From Nothopassalora personata (Eukaryota; Ascomycota; Dothideomycetes; Mycosphaerellales; Mycosphaerellaceae), in NCBI GenBank assembly GCA_033816765.1, contig CM066287.1:496001-560000 (forward strand): a stretch of 64,000 bases of DNA, given 5' to 3'. The notes below the pieces were generated by a model that was given only the letters and a program-made list of their open reading frames with translations, made no database searches and had not been told where the DNA came from. Numbering within the stretch: position 1 is the first letter of the stretch; each line of letters opens with the position of its first letter. Shown here piece by piece: positions 1-10,615 of the stretch. The position numbers were made by a program, and so were the translations under genes.

Positions 1-1
1 C

Positions 2-99
2 CCGCGGACATCTCCACTCCGAGGCATTCCGCAGTCGTGTAGGACAGAAATTCCCCGCGGAGGTCTCCACTCCGATCAATTCCGAAGTCGTTCAGGACA
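2..99. repeat. Imperfect 53-bp direct repeat upstream of Pcs60-like gene
   Basis: Two imperfect copies (2-46 and 55-99) share the order CCGCGG, TCTCCACTCCGA, ATTCCG, AGTCGT and AGGACA with an offset of 53 bp. They lie 185-280 bp upstream of the start codon of the synthetase gene and may be promoter elements; no function is established. Confidence 0.6.
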
Positions 100-202
100 T
101 TCTCTTGATATCAATGGCGACATCGCCCAGTGCACGAAACGCCTATCTCTATTGCCCGTAGACACAGCCATCCCAGTGCAATAGTAGGTCTGCCACCTCT
201 TT

Positions 203-281
203 CACTCTCTCTCTCTCTCTCTCTCTCTCTATCGCTCACTCTCCCTATCCCTCTCTCTCTCTCTCCCTCTCTTCTCTCTTC
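203..281 (+). repeat. CT-rich tract just before the start codon
   Basis: An almost pure (CT)n run at 205-230 is followed by more CTC/TCT-rich sequence up to 281, three bases before the ATG at 285. Pyrimidine tracts in this position are common in highly expressed filamentous-fungal promoters and 5' leaders, so a transcription-start role is likely but inferred. Confidence 0.6.
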
Positions 282-284
282 ACA

Positions 285-1859
285 ATGCCCGCATTCCTCG
301 AAGGCGGCAGCGTGGCCACTCTGTCCAACGCCTTTTCTTCCACCTCGACCGCGACCGCCATTGTCATTCCTGGATCGCCTGCCCTCGACATCTCCTACCA
401 GCAGCTCTACGCCGATGTCCTGTCCTTCCAGCAGAAGCTCGCCAAGCTGGGTGTCACGGCAGGATCCGCCGTCTCGATCGCCCTCCCAAACAGCTACCCA
501 TTTATCGTCGCCTTCCTCGCCGCGTCATGGCAGCGCGGCATTGCAGCGCCATTGAACCCCGCATACAAGCAGAGCGAGTTCGAGTTCTACATCGATGATC
601 TGTCATCCGCGTTGGTGCTCGTCCCGCAAGGTCAGGCAGATGGACCCGCGGTAAAAGCAGCGAAACGATACAACGCCGCCGTGGCAGAGTGCTATCTTGA
701 CCCACGCACGAAAGAGGTGATTCTCGACATCAAGGACACTGGCAAGCTCTCGGGCCAAGGCAACAAGGCAGTGGCACGTCCACAGCCTGAAGATACCGCC
801 CTCGTCCTCCACACCTCTGGCACGACAGGTCGTCCCAAAGCAGTCCCTCTCTCCCACCGCAACCTGACCAGAACAATGCTCAACATCAAAAACACGTACC
901 AGCTCTCCGCCAAAGACCGCACAATGCTCGTCATGCCCCTCTTCCACGTCCACGGCCTCCTCGCCGCCTTCCTTGCGCCTCTCGCATCCGGCGGTAGCGT
1001 CATCGTCCCAGGCGCATTCTCAGCCACAACCTTCTGGCCGCAGTTCGTCAAGCACGGCGCCACCTGGTACACCGCCGTCCCCACAATCCACCAAATCCTC
1101 CTCAAGAATCCCCAACACTGGCCCAAGCCACTTCCCAAGATACGCTTCATCCGCAGCTGCAGTTCTCCCTTGTCAACGAAAGCATTCCACGATCTCGAAG
1201 CAGCTTTTAAAGCACCTGTGCTGGAGGCATACGCCATGACCGAAGCCGCGCATCAAATGACCTCAAACCCGTTCCCGCCTGCGAAGAGAAAGCCAGGCAG
1301 TGTTGGCTTGGGTCAGGGTGTGGAAGTCAAGATCTTGGATCAAGAAGGGAACGAAGTCGCACAAGGAACGGAGGGAGAAATCAGTATCCGCGGCGAGAAT
1401 GTTACGAAAGGATACATCAACAACGATAAAGCCAACGCGGAAGCATTCACTTCTACTAGATTCTTCAGGACAGGAGACCAAGGCAAGAAAGACGAGGATG
1501 GATATGTCATCATCACTGGACGGATCAAAGAGTTGATCAACAAGGGAGGAGAGAAGATATCGCCAATCGAACTGGACAATGTCCTTGCGCAGCATCCTCT
1601 GGTGGCCGAAGCAGTCTCCTTCGCAATTCCCGATGAGATGCTAGGGCAGGAGGTCGCAGTAGCTGTGGTACCCAAGGACGGACAAATTGTGAAAGAGGAG
1701 GAAGTGAAGGCATACATGCGTGAGAAAGTCGCCAAGTTCAAAGTACCGAAGAGGGTCTTCTTCACGAAGATTATGCCCAAGACGGCGACAGGAAAAATTC
1801 AGAGGCGGATGGTGGCCGAGGAGATGTTGAAGCAGGATGCGCCGAAGTCCAAGCTCTGA
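285..1859 (+). CDS. Peroxisomal AMP-dependent acyl/oxalyl-CoA synthetase (Pcs60-like)
   Basis: This is a single uninterrupted exon of 524 residues. It is an ANL-superfamily adenylating enzyme that activates a carboxylic acid with ATP and CoA. The A3 phosphate loop LHTSGTTGRPK is at about residues 175-185, the A5 motif YAMTE at 316-320, the A7 RTGD at 395-398, the A8 hinge GRIKELINKGGEKISP at 412-427, and the catalytic lysine in TGKIQ near 504. The C-terminus is SKL, a classical PTS1 peroxisome signal. Length, compactness and the SKL tail fit yeast Pcs60/Fat2 and plant AAE3, which act as oxalyl-CoA synthetases; substrate identity here is inferred. The ATG at 285 follows a CT-rich leader and begins the conserved N-terminus. 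Other acyl-CoA ligase specificities cannot be excluded. Confidence 0.93.
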   Translation: MPAFLEGGSVATLSNAFSSTSTATAIVIPGSPALDISYQQLYADVLSFQQKLAKLGVTAGSAVSIALPNSYPFIVAFLAASWQRGIAAPLNPAYKQSEFEFYIDDLSSALVLVPQGQADGPAVKAAKRYNAAVAECYLDPRTKEVILDIKDTGKLSGQGNKAVARPQPEDTALVLHTSGTTGRPKAVPLSHRNLTRTMLNIKNTYQLSAKDRTMLVMPLFHVHGLLAAFLAPLASGGSVIVPGAFSATTFWPQFVKHGATWYTAVPTIHQILLKNPQHWPKPLPKIRFIRSCSSPLSTKAFHDLEAAFKAPVLEAYAMTEAAHQMTSNPFPPAKRKPGSVGLGQGVEVKILDQEGNEVAQGTEGEISIRGENVTKGYINNDKANAEAFTSTRFFRTGDQGKKDEDGYVIITGRIKELINKGGEKISPIELDNVLAQHPLVAEAVSFAIPDEMLGQEVAVAVVPKDGQIVKEEEVKAYMREKVAKFKVPKRVFFTKIMPKTATGKIQRRMVAEEMLKQDAPKSKL

Positions 1860-3383
1860 GGTATACTCTCGATGGAGAGATGTGTAGACTATTGCAGCTA
1901 TACATCATCACTCATGAGCAATGAACATGTCCGGAGAGACCACCGCTCGGGCTGCACGTGCAACGTCTCGTCACCTTCATAGTTTCGATCTCGCCTGCGA
2001 CCCTACAGCCACGCAAAGCGTACATCGCATCACCACCTGGCAAGGAGTTTCGCACTTTGGCCCTCGGTGCATGCAATGGTTGGCTACAAATTCCCACCGA
2101 GAAGCTGACAGTCGTTGCTAACGTTGTGCGAATGCTTCACACAGCTTCGTTGCTCCACACAGAGGCATGATCTACAACGTCACGACAAAGCCAATCCTGG
2201 TCAAGAGGATGCTAGGTGCTCCTCACTGCTTGCTACCTGGACTTGGAACTCTCGAACTCGCTCCCTCCTACCGCTTAAGCAATGCCACCCCAAAAGCGTC
2301 CCTGGCTCTCAGGCACACTTGCCACTGGACCAGCAAGAACTTGATGCATACACTGCGTCGTCAGCTTCATCTATTTCGATTAAGGAGTACAGCAACGTCT
2401 TCCTGAACGCATCAAATCAGACCTGCTACCAGCAGCCAGGCGATTGTTTCGACTGGCACGATGTACCGTGCAGAGCTGCGTGTCTCGGAAGCGGCACAGC
2501 TTCCTACTGTCGTTGGCACGTCTCGGTCGTCCCAAGAATTGAGCTGACCTACCTTCCACCGCCGATGCCGTTGCAGCGCACAAGAGAGCCAGACAACAGT
2601 GCGCTCACGCACACTGCCGCGATCCCAGCTGCTCCGCTACTATAGTGGGTGACAAGACGGATCGCTATGCCAATCTGCACTGCTGTTCAAGCCAAAGACG
2701 AGCCAAGCCTTCAGGCAAACTTGCTGTAACAGCGAGTGACTATTCATAACACGAGCAGTACGTATTCATGCCTGGCACATCACACACATCATGCATACAG
2801 ATAATAGTAGCTAGGCGACCTTATGCTGGAATCCTGGCATCCTTGTAGCAATACTTGGAGCTCTGAATGCACACGATCGTACTGGTGTCCAATCGCTAAC
2901 TGTCGATATCTACAGGCACCAAAGTATGATCCTGATCATTTCTTGGCCGTCACGCAGACATACAGACGCTGCACGCGCAAGCAGATCCCTGCACGGCATC
3001 CGTCACATCAGCAAAGGCGACTTTCAGAGCTGCCAACATGGTGACAACAGCACTTGACATGCTGGCTTTCCATCACATGGTCGCAAGCTACTTGGCAGTG
3101 GCCATTCCACCAGTGCAGGGCATACAAGACGAGCTCCATATCGAGTGGCAACAGCTTAACCTCGGCGTAGCATTGCAAACATCAGCCTCTTGCGTAGCGT
3201 AAGCATACGACACGCCATTGGAGCATGCACGACTAGGATGTAAAGGTTCAATGTTGCTGCAAGTCGCCTGGCAGAGTCCAGCTTTCGCGCAACGAAGGAT
3301 AAAACATAGCATACCCAGGTCTAAGCTCTAGGCTGACAGACCATAATTTCCAACGAGCACGATGATACTCCACCGTGCAGTAT
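1860..3383. other. Intergenic stretch without a recognisable gene
   Basis: About 1.5 kb with only scattered short frames. The longest (2115-2645, +, 176 codons) has a cysteine-bearing C-terminal part but no recognisable domain, no clear splice structure and biased composition, so it is not called as a gene. The 3' processing region of the upstream synthetase gene should lie within the first few hundred bases. Confidence 0.5.
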
Positions 3384-3973
3384 ATGATGCGATCAGCATA
3401 CAGCACTCAATCATCTTTGTCCGGCCTTGCTGGCCTTGCCGCCGCCGCTCCAGGCCGGTGGGTTGACAATACTCTTCCTGCCTTCCTTGGCGGTAGAGGT
3501 GACAAGACAACCTCCAGCACCTGGGGTAAGAAGACCACAAGCACCTGGGGCGAAGGACAGACAAGCACTTGGTGTTGGAAGGCCACTAGCGTGTGCTCGA
3601 CTGCCACCATTACCAGCTACTACGACAAGACAATCACTGTTCCAACGACTGGTGGGTCGAGAAGCTTGTCATCTTAGTCCACACTGACGCCTTCCAGTTG
3701 CAACAACTGTCTACAAGACCGAGATATTTTCAACTACAGACCTTCCACCGCCGAGAAGAACAATACCTACACTGTCACGGCTACTGACTGCAAGACCGTC
3801 ACCGGTAAGCATCGGCCAGATCCAATGCTCACAATCAATGCTGATATTCCAAAGCGACCACCGAAAAAGACAAGACCTACACCGTCACAGCCACCGCTGA
3901 AGAAGACATGACTATTAAGGTCGCTATCCCATGCGCCACAAGCTCAGGCTGGGGCGATCACGGCAATGAATAG
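3384..3973 (+). pseudogene. Degraded Thr/Ser-rich secreted-type protein gene
   Basis: Starting from ATG 3384, a weak hydrophobic N-terminus (LSGLAGLAAAAP) leads into Ser/Thr/Trp-rich repeats (KTTSTWGEGQTSTW), then CSTATITSYYDKTITVPTT. Two short introns are readable: 3652-3697 (GTGGGT...CCAG, 46 bp) and 3805-3854 (GTAAGC...AAAG, 50 bp). The phase across the second gives a repeat of the type DKTYTVTATAEED. Near 3745 the frame breaks by one base, because the following NNTYTVTATDCKTVT segment is in another frame, and TAG at 3971 ends it early. It resembles Thr-rich extracellular or cell-wall proteins of ascomycetes, but no named family is recognised. A real gene with an unrecognised splice site is the alternative. 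Confidence 0.4.
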
Positions 3974-4918
3974 GGCGACAAGTTCAAGAGCTGGGGTGAA
4001 GATGAGACCTCTAGTTGGGCATCAGAGGCTTATAAAAGCAAGACCACTAGAGCTCCATAGGGCTACAGCACCAAGACTATCGGTAGCAGGTAGGTTTTCG
4101 AAGTGCGTAAGCACTCGACAGATGCGTTCAACAGGGTCACCACGACTGATACATAGTGATGATGCCACTTGATTGAGGCCAGTGAGCTTGTCGGATCAGT
4201 CCTACTTGATTACAGTCGGTTACCGCTCTGCTTCGGGCTCGTTTGGGTTCATTTTCGGCAATATTGGTACACAGTGGTATTGAGCCCAGTGTCGTGTGGG
4301 TAAGTAAGGTGATGTCGATTGCAGGCTATCGTTGCTAAGGCAACGGTCCCACAGAGTCATAATTAGGCTGCCCTGTATGTTACGTTGCTGAAGGCCCTTA
4401 CTATGCACTGTCTTGGTAAGGAGGATGACTGATCAGCCACCCGTGACTCGAGTCTGCGAAGAGCTGCTGCCATACTATTGCAAGATCAAGGTATCAATTT
4501 CATGCCCAGGGAGGTTGAGTAGAGGGGCACCAGGCATGTGCGCATGGCTAAAGGCCATCGACGAGACGAATTGATGCAACGTGGGCGGGCTTGAGGTCAG
4601 CTTCTGTCATGTTCGAGAGACTGGGCACGACTGAACATGCGACGTTTCAAGCAGGATCTGCGGACGAAGGGTGATGTGGAGGTGGCACTGCACGAAGCTG
4701 GGACTGCTGATGAACGGAAGAAATTCGGGTTAAGATTTTGTCATAGAGGTGAGGAGGTGGAAGGCATGCAACATCGAGAATTCATTTCATAAAGTCTATT
4801 TAGGCGCAATGGCATATCGACCGAGGAATGCGTTCGAGCGCAGCAGTGCTCATACCATGTGATCGCCCACCATGTCAAAACTCTTCCCTTCTTCCACACC
4901 CGCTACACATCCTCCGCT
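3974..4918. other. Intergenic stretch, nothing recognised
   Basis: About 0.9 kb between the broken Thr-rich gene and the 3' end of the haloperoxidase gene. Only short frames occur, with no domain or splice pattern. The convergent 3' untranslated regions of the two genes should lie here. Confidence 0.5.
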
Positions 4919-6591
4919 CTAAGACCTGTAGTTGGTAGCCGGACCATTGGGCTGGTACTTGTATCCAGGGAATTGATCAAATACACCGACATCCAACTTG
5001 CCCAGCTGCGGGCATCCGAGACCACCAGTAAGCGGCGAGAGAGCGTCGTTCAGCGCACTCGTGACCGGTCCCAACGCATTAAGAGGCTTGTTCAAGAAAT
5101 CTGGGATGACATTCTGCAAAAGCTGGAAGCTGAAGCACGCGAAGTTGTTGTCTTGGAACAGCGTCTCGGCGCTGTAGACACCGCCTGAAAGGTTGGCGAC
5201 ATTGAGACCGGTGAAGGTGTTGACCTTGCCGGTGTTGCCACCAAACTTGAGGGTGTTGGGGTAGGCAAGATAGCCGATGGCAACATCGCCGACGACGTCC
5301 GGGCCTTCGTATGGAGCGTAGGATGGACGACGGTACCAGTCTTCTGGGATGCGCTCTTGGCCCTTTTGCCAGACGAAGCTGCCTACGAAATCAAAGGCAT
5401 TAGCTATATTCCCCGAGAACGAGGCAATGTCGTAGAAAGTGGAATACGAGTAGAGCGAGGCGCGTCGTGCAACGCATGTTCTCGAGCGCTCGCCCGTTCT
5501 CCAAGGCACCGCTTAATCTTCAGTACTTACCTGGCTCGCCGGTGACACCAAAGAAAGACTTGAAGTTGTAGCCGTCAAGGTATCCACCCGGCTGCTCAGC
5601 GCTGTGGTTACTCATGAGGTTGATGACGAAGTTGTACGCCTGGTTGTAAGAGATACCGTTAGCCATGCTTCAAGACCACGTCCAAGTTTCCATGCTTACA
5701 GCTGGTACCACCACAACAGTCGAGAAAGCACCCGTGAAGTAGTACGGGTTATTGGCAATCGACTCATCCTGAGCCTCCTCGAACTTGGCACGGAACTTGT
5801 CGAGAGTGTATCGGTCCGAGCCGTCCTCAACAGCGATGTTGTAGACTTGCTCGAAGCGGGTGACATTGAGGGAATGGGCATCTCCGTTGTTGATGTAGGC
5901 GTCGCCGCGGCCAATGGATGAGTCTCCCTCATAGATGTTGTGGGAGTAGCTGAGACCTTGTCCTGTGCCGAGGAGGTTCGATGTAAGAGGATCGGAAGGA
6001 AGGGGTCCACCGATCGACCAGACACCTTGAACCAAGTTGCCAGTGGTGGCAATAGCGTAGGCAGCCAGAGCTGCAGTGACCACGCTGCCGAGGTTGTACG
6101 CTGCACCGAGACCTGCGACGGTCTCTTCGATAGAGGCGATACCACTACGTGGGAGGTAGCCGCTGTGAGACGGTTAGCTAGGTCTTCCGCCAGTGAGCTG
6201 AGTGGATGCAGACTGGTTTGCGGCTGCGTTGAGTCCTGGACATGGTCCGCGAATGTCACCTGAACCTGGGGCTTTCCACACATTCTCGCCACTGACGGAC
6301 ACATGTTGATCTAGTTGGTATTAGCGATCATTGACCGTCACGGAGTATGATACTCGTACCCTTCTCGTCGAAGGTTGGGCATGTCCTGGTACCACAGTTG
6401 CTCTGTGCCTTGGAGATGCCAAGGTAGTCCTGACGGGTCATAAGACTACGCTTCTCAGGGCTGTGCATGATATCTCGGAGAACATTTCCCACGTCGGCGG
6501 TCTTGAGGACCTCGTTCAAGGCCTCGGGATTGTTGAGGAATGGGAAGGCTGATGCGCCAAGGGCAGTGCTGAGGAAGAGACCGGTCCTCAT
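4919..6591 (-). CDS. Secreted heme-thiolate haloperoxidase/peroxygenase, five exons
   Basis: Exons read from right to left: 6591-6360, 6310-6214, 6162-5700, 5639-5531 and 5382-4919. The introns are 49, 51, 60 and 148 bp, all GT-AG, and give a 454-residue protein. The N-terminus MRTGLFLSTALGASA is a signal peptide. The joined exons restore the family-2 peroxidase signature: RGPCPGLN with the proximal heme ligand Cys101, then NHGYLPRSG created exactly across the second splice junction. The distal region YSHNIYEGDSSIGRGD has the acid-base Glu188. Further on, FVINLMSNHSAE and LKSFFG-like segments match the longer haloperoxidases. The family (chloroperoxidase, unspecific peroxygenase) uses H2O2 to halogenate or oxygenate organic substrates outside the cell. 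A TATA-like box lies about 90 bp upstream. The exact substrate is unknown; the gene looks intact. Confidence 0.9.
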
Positions 6592-6680
6592 TGTGGTAGA
6601 CAATGCTGGATCTGTTGTTTGACGTGAAGGATTCTCGAGAATGATGATCCAGAATCGATTTCCATGCTGCTTCAGCGTGG

Positions 6681-6690
6681 TATATATATC
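6681..6690 (-). promoter_or_regulatory. TATA-like box of the haloperoxidase gene
   Basis: The bottom strand reads GATATATATA about 90-100 bp upstream of the haloperoxidase start codon at 6591, a sensible distance for a fungal core promoter. No other regulatory motif was recognised. Confidence 0.45.
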
Positions 6691-8750
6691 TCTGCCACCG
6701 TCGCAGTCGCAGTCAAATTCAGCCACGCTTTCGCTAAGGAGATCAGCATAGATTGCACCTTCGTGGTAGCATCTACTCCGAAAGGACAGATCAACAACGG
6801 CCGTCAAATCAGATCACTCTCATCGGTAATGTGAGTTCGTCACAAGTGTTGGAAGCAAGCCTTGTGGCTAAGAAGGGTCCACACGGTAGTAGTGCACATG
6901 CACTTTGCAGTGTCGATCACAGTGTAGTAAAGACATGTTCGTTCGCACGGGAGCGTTTCGGGCAAGGGATCGCCGTCAAGACTGCCTGTGGCGTACAGAT
7001 GCTATGGTAAAAATCCACTCCGTCGAGTTGATGGAGGGATGGCGAACTCTTCGGCGCAATGACATGATGCCTGCGCCGCTGTGGTTTGCCGGGGTTACCG
7101 TCCAGACATGGCATGTACATAGGCAGTAAAGCCAGCCGGACGAGATTTGGTATCATGGCAGAGTGCTCTGTCGGCTTAGTTAGGTACATACTGGGTGATG
7201 CGGTATCTTCCCGCTCGTCTCTGGCAGAGTCAGAGTGTCGTGATGAATTGTAGCATAATCCATGTCGTCTACTCGAACTCATACGTATTGCGTTGGATTC
7301 CTCGACCGTGGGCAGGGCCTGCCAAGAGACTGGCGATGTTGTCGTGATGCTGTTGCCGGAAGCTTTGCACTAGCCGGCCAAGCTCATGCCTAATCTCGAA
7401 ATAGGGTTCACTCGCCCTATGTCGTGCTCGAGGCTATATATGAGCCCATGCTGCACGCTGGCACTCTCGTCAAGTCAACACCAATTGTACGCTCTCCAAA
7501 TCCACTCTTGAGCAGGCACTGTGACCCTTCTGCGCCAACCGTCTCAACGACATTTCTCAGCCTCGCTTCATCAAGATCCGACATGCAGCTGTTCCAACGA
7601 CATGCGGTCCGAGAATTGCCACTTTCGGTATGGGGATTTCCCTACCAGGACTCCCGGCAGCGTTCAATCGTCATGTTTGCACCTTTGTGTGGCTCGGGAA
7701 TCTTGAGCGACGACCCGGTTTCCTTGCGGAGTGATCGACAAACCGGCCTGACCATGCAGCACCCTGCATGACTGCGCCATCATCGTTCCTCGTCTGTCGA
7801 CAGATCTCATTGGAGATTCTGAGCAGTGGAGTCTAGATCCCACTTGTAGAGGAACGTCGGAGAATAGAGTCGAGGCGCTCTCGGGGCGGACGGACCAAAC
7901 CACCCAAACCACGTCTTGGTACAATGTGAAGAGAGAGAGAGTCTGCACGCAGACAACGTGCTGAAAATAATCAGGTTGGCGCAAATTGCTCGCAGAGGCT
8001 TTTTCTATCGATCTGTCGATTCGGAGTTGTGTATTAGTCGGTGCCGCCGTCACTAGTGCCTGTACCGTCCAGAGTCACACAACTTATTTTGGATGGTTTG
8101 GTTTGTCCGCACCGAGGCGCTCTGCTTGTCGCAAAGTATCGCGTGCCAGAGAGACTTCGACTTGGCTGGTCGGATTCCGCCTCCCCACCGAAGTGAATGG
8201 CATCTAGTCTATGGCGACAATGGTGCCCGACGGACAAGACCCCGTGTGCGTCTGCCACCGCAGCTGTCGAGACTCCGAGCGTAAGGCTGCCTTGAGATCA
8301 CCGTTGAAATCACGAGCTCTGTCGGCTTTCGTTCGTGCAGAGAAACCACCATCAACAGATCTCGACATGTCGACGGTGGTACCTCGATTCACCTAGGGGA
8401 TCTCGCGTCATCAAAGAGATCAGCTGTCGTGGAATCCCCACAGCCCTTCAGCGGTCTCGCTCAGATCGGCCTCAATGATGCCTGCAGCAGGTTCGCGAGG
8501 CGTTTGTGATGTCTAATGGTCAGCAGGCTTTGCGGTTCCTCGGCACCAACGCCTTGTCAGATCTGTCTCGGCGTCGATCCGAGGGCTGAGCTAGAGCTAT
8601 CAGAGCAGGTCGAGTGATGGTCCAACAGTCGACATGTGCAGCATAGCTGAGCTTTCTTTCTACCTTGCCGCCACAACCCCCGGAATGTTTTCGAAGACCC
8701 GTTGCTTCTTTCCTCAGCCGTCCTCGGGACGCTCGCGCCGTCCCAGCTGA
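6691..8750. other. Intergenic stretch between two minus-strand genes
   Basis: About 2 kb with no frame showing a domain, signal peptide or plausible intron set. Composition is normal, without RIP-type bias. It should contain the upstream region of the haloperoxidase gene and the 3' end of the hydroxyacid dehydrogenase gene. Confidence 0.5.
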
Positions 8751-10355
8751 TTACAGTCGACTTTTGATCGCTCCCAATCTCCTCCCTGCAGCATACGGAT
8801 GCGTCTCTCCTCTGCTGACGAGATGATCCAGATCCAGTGTGCTCACCAAGCCTGAGTGGCATTGCGATAGATCCGTGATACCGACCAACGCCATCGCCGT
8901 GGCCAGCTCCGTCTTGATGATGTCGATCAAATGCTCGATTCCCTCCTCGCCATAGTTCGCGGCAAACAGAAACGGCCTCCCCAATCCCACCGCCGTGGCA
9001 CCGAGACACAGGCTCTTCAACACATCCGATCCTCGCCGAATCCCACTGTCGACCAGCACTTCCAGCTGCGAAAAGATTCCCGGACAATTGGCTTGGCACT
9101 CGAGCAACGTCATGATGGCAGGCGGACTCGTATCGAGGTTCCTACCACCATGGTTCGACAGTAGCACGCCATCGAGTTGGTGTTCCGCACACATGTTCGC
9201 ATCTTGCCAAGACTGCACACCCTTGGCGACGATCTTGCCATGCCAGTGTTTCCGCAGCCATGCGAACTCGTGCCATGTAAAGTCTGGAGCGATGTATCCT
9301 CCCATCAAGCGTCCGATACCGCCACCTCTGCGATCGTTGCTGCCCTTTTGGCCGGACATGGGTGTGCTCAGATTCTCGTCCATCTTCACTCTTTCATCGG
9401 CTTCTCGCTTTCCTGGCATTGGTGCATCGACGGTCACGAGGATGGTATCGATGCCAAGACTGCGGACGTGGCGGAGGAGGGCTTCGCTCTTGCTGCGGTC
9501 TTTATTGACGTAGAGCTGAAAGAAGAAGGCGTGACTCCCGTTCGGGATCGACTGCACAATCTCTTCGACGGGGAAGGAGGCGTTGGTTGATATGCCCTGC
9601 GGGATCCGCTCTTTGACACAGCCCCTTGCTATCGCTTTCTCGCCCTCGGGATGTATCAGCTTCACCATGGCGGCTGGAGCCACAAAGATGGGTGCTCCTA
9701 CGTCATGCCCGAGGATCGAGGTCGAGGTGTCCACATGCTTTACATCTCTGAGCAGCCTGGGTCGGAACCAGATTCTGCCGAAGTAGTCTCTGTTTCTGTC
9801 TCGTGTCAGGCAGTCGGTGTCTGCTGAAGAGTAGAACGCCCATGTCTTCTTGTTCGTAGTCTGCTCAGCAATCCTCTCAAAGTCGTCGGCGTTGAGGACG
9901 GCCGACAAGGATGGCTTCTCGGCCAAGCGAAACTCGGGTGTGATGGTTGGCGGCGGTCTCTGCCATTCGTCGGTAGTTCTAAGGGTTCGCCGGTCGACTT
10001 GACCCTTCAGTTTCGAGGCATCGAGGTTCGCGGGGAGAAGGGAGGGCGTGTGGACGGACAGGTAGGATGTCGTCGCGTCGCGACCGGCGTGTTTCCAGAT
10101 GACTGGGATATGCGGCGTGATTAGTGAGTGTCGGAGAGTGGTGGTAAGTGAAGGAATATGGCTCGAGAGTGGTATAAGCAAAGGAATATGTAGTTAGAAC
10201 CTCTACCATGCCTTACCCTCCGGTGCGCCTGGGTGCTCCGGGGCAAAGTCGGTCATGTCCCACACATTGCCTTCCACCACGATCCAGCAGTCGGCGGGCG
10301 TGTTGTGTTTGGAGATTTCCTCGACGGAGAGAAGAAGAAGCGTGGAGTTGGTCAT
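8751..10355 (-). CDS. Cytochrome b5-FMN 2-hydroxyacid dehydrogenase (cytochrome b2-like), PTS1-like tail
   Basis: Exon 1 is 10355-10217 and exon 2 is 10102-8751, separated by a 114-bp GT-AG intron; the product is 496 residues. Residues 10-80 form a cytochrome b5 domain with heme ligands His41 (EHPGAPE; the usual second Gly of HPGG is Ala) and His64 (LSVHTP). The rest is the FMN-dependent alpha-hydroxyacid dehydrogenase barrel: PIFVAPAAM, FQLYVNKDR, TVDAPMPGKRE, LSNHGGRNLDTSPP with the catalytic His, and VDSGIRRGSDV for the FMN phosphate. The family oxidises L-lactate or related 2-hydroxyacids. Yeast Cyb2 is mitochondrial, but here there is no presequence and the C-terminus is SRL, a valid PTS1, so a peroxisomal location is inferred. 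The gene is divergent from the HET-domain gene across a 260-bp C-rich spacer. Confidence 0.9.
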
Positions 10356-10497
10356 TTTTGTACTGTACGCTGACAATGGCGACGACAGCATATACGTACG
10401 CTCTGTGACAGAGACGCGGTAATCAATGTCGGGAGGCATTGCACCGACATGCGGAGAAGCTGCTTCCGCGACTACCATCACTCTGGCACATCTGTGA

Positions 10498-10553
10498 CCC
10501 CCCCCCCCCGCTCCCCCCCCGCTCCCCCGCTCCCCGCCTCCCCCCCTCCCCGC
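10498..10553. repeat. C-rich tract in a divergent promoter
   Basis: About 56 bases are almost only C on the top strand, broken by single G, GCT or T. They sit in the 260-bp spacer between the start codons of the cytochrome b2-like gene (-) and the HET-domain gene (+). The bottom strand has several runs of four or more G and could form a G-quadruplex. Replication slippage could also explain it. Confidence 0.7.
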
Positions 10554-10615
10554 TGCAGTCGAAATAGTGCTGCTCTTCATGGGGCGACAAGTTCCTGACT
10601 GAGCAGCTTGGCAGC

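Noticed and set aside
692..1237. 181-codon antisense frame inside the synthetase gene
   Set aside because: It is a shadow of a well-conserved coding frame on the other strand and shows no domain.
2115..2645. Possible cysteine-bearing small protein (176 codons)
   Set aside because: Composition is irregular, cysteine spacing matches no family I know, there is no signal peptide, and competing frames are equally long.
8557..9099. 180-codon minus-strand frame overlapping the dehydrogenase 3' end
   Set aside because: It is in a different frame from the conserved FMN-domain sequence and has no recognisable motif.
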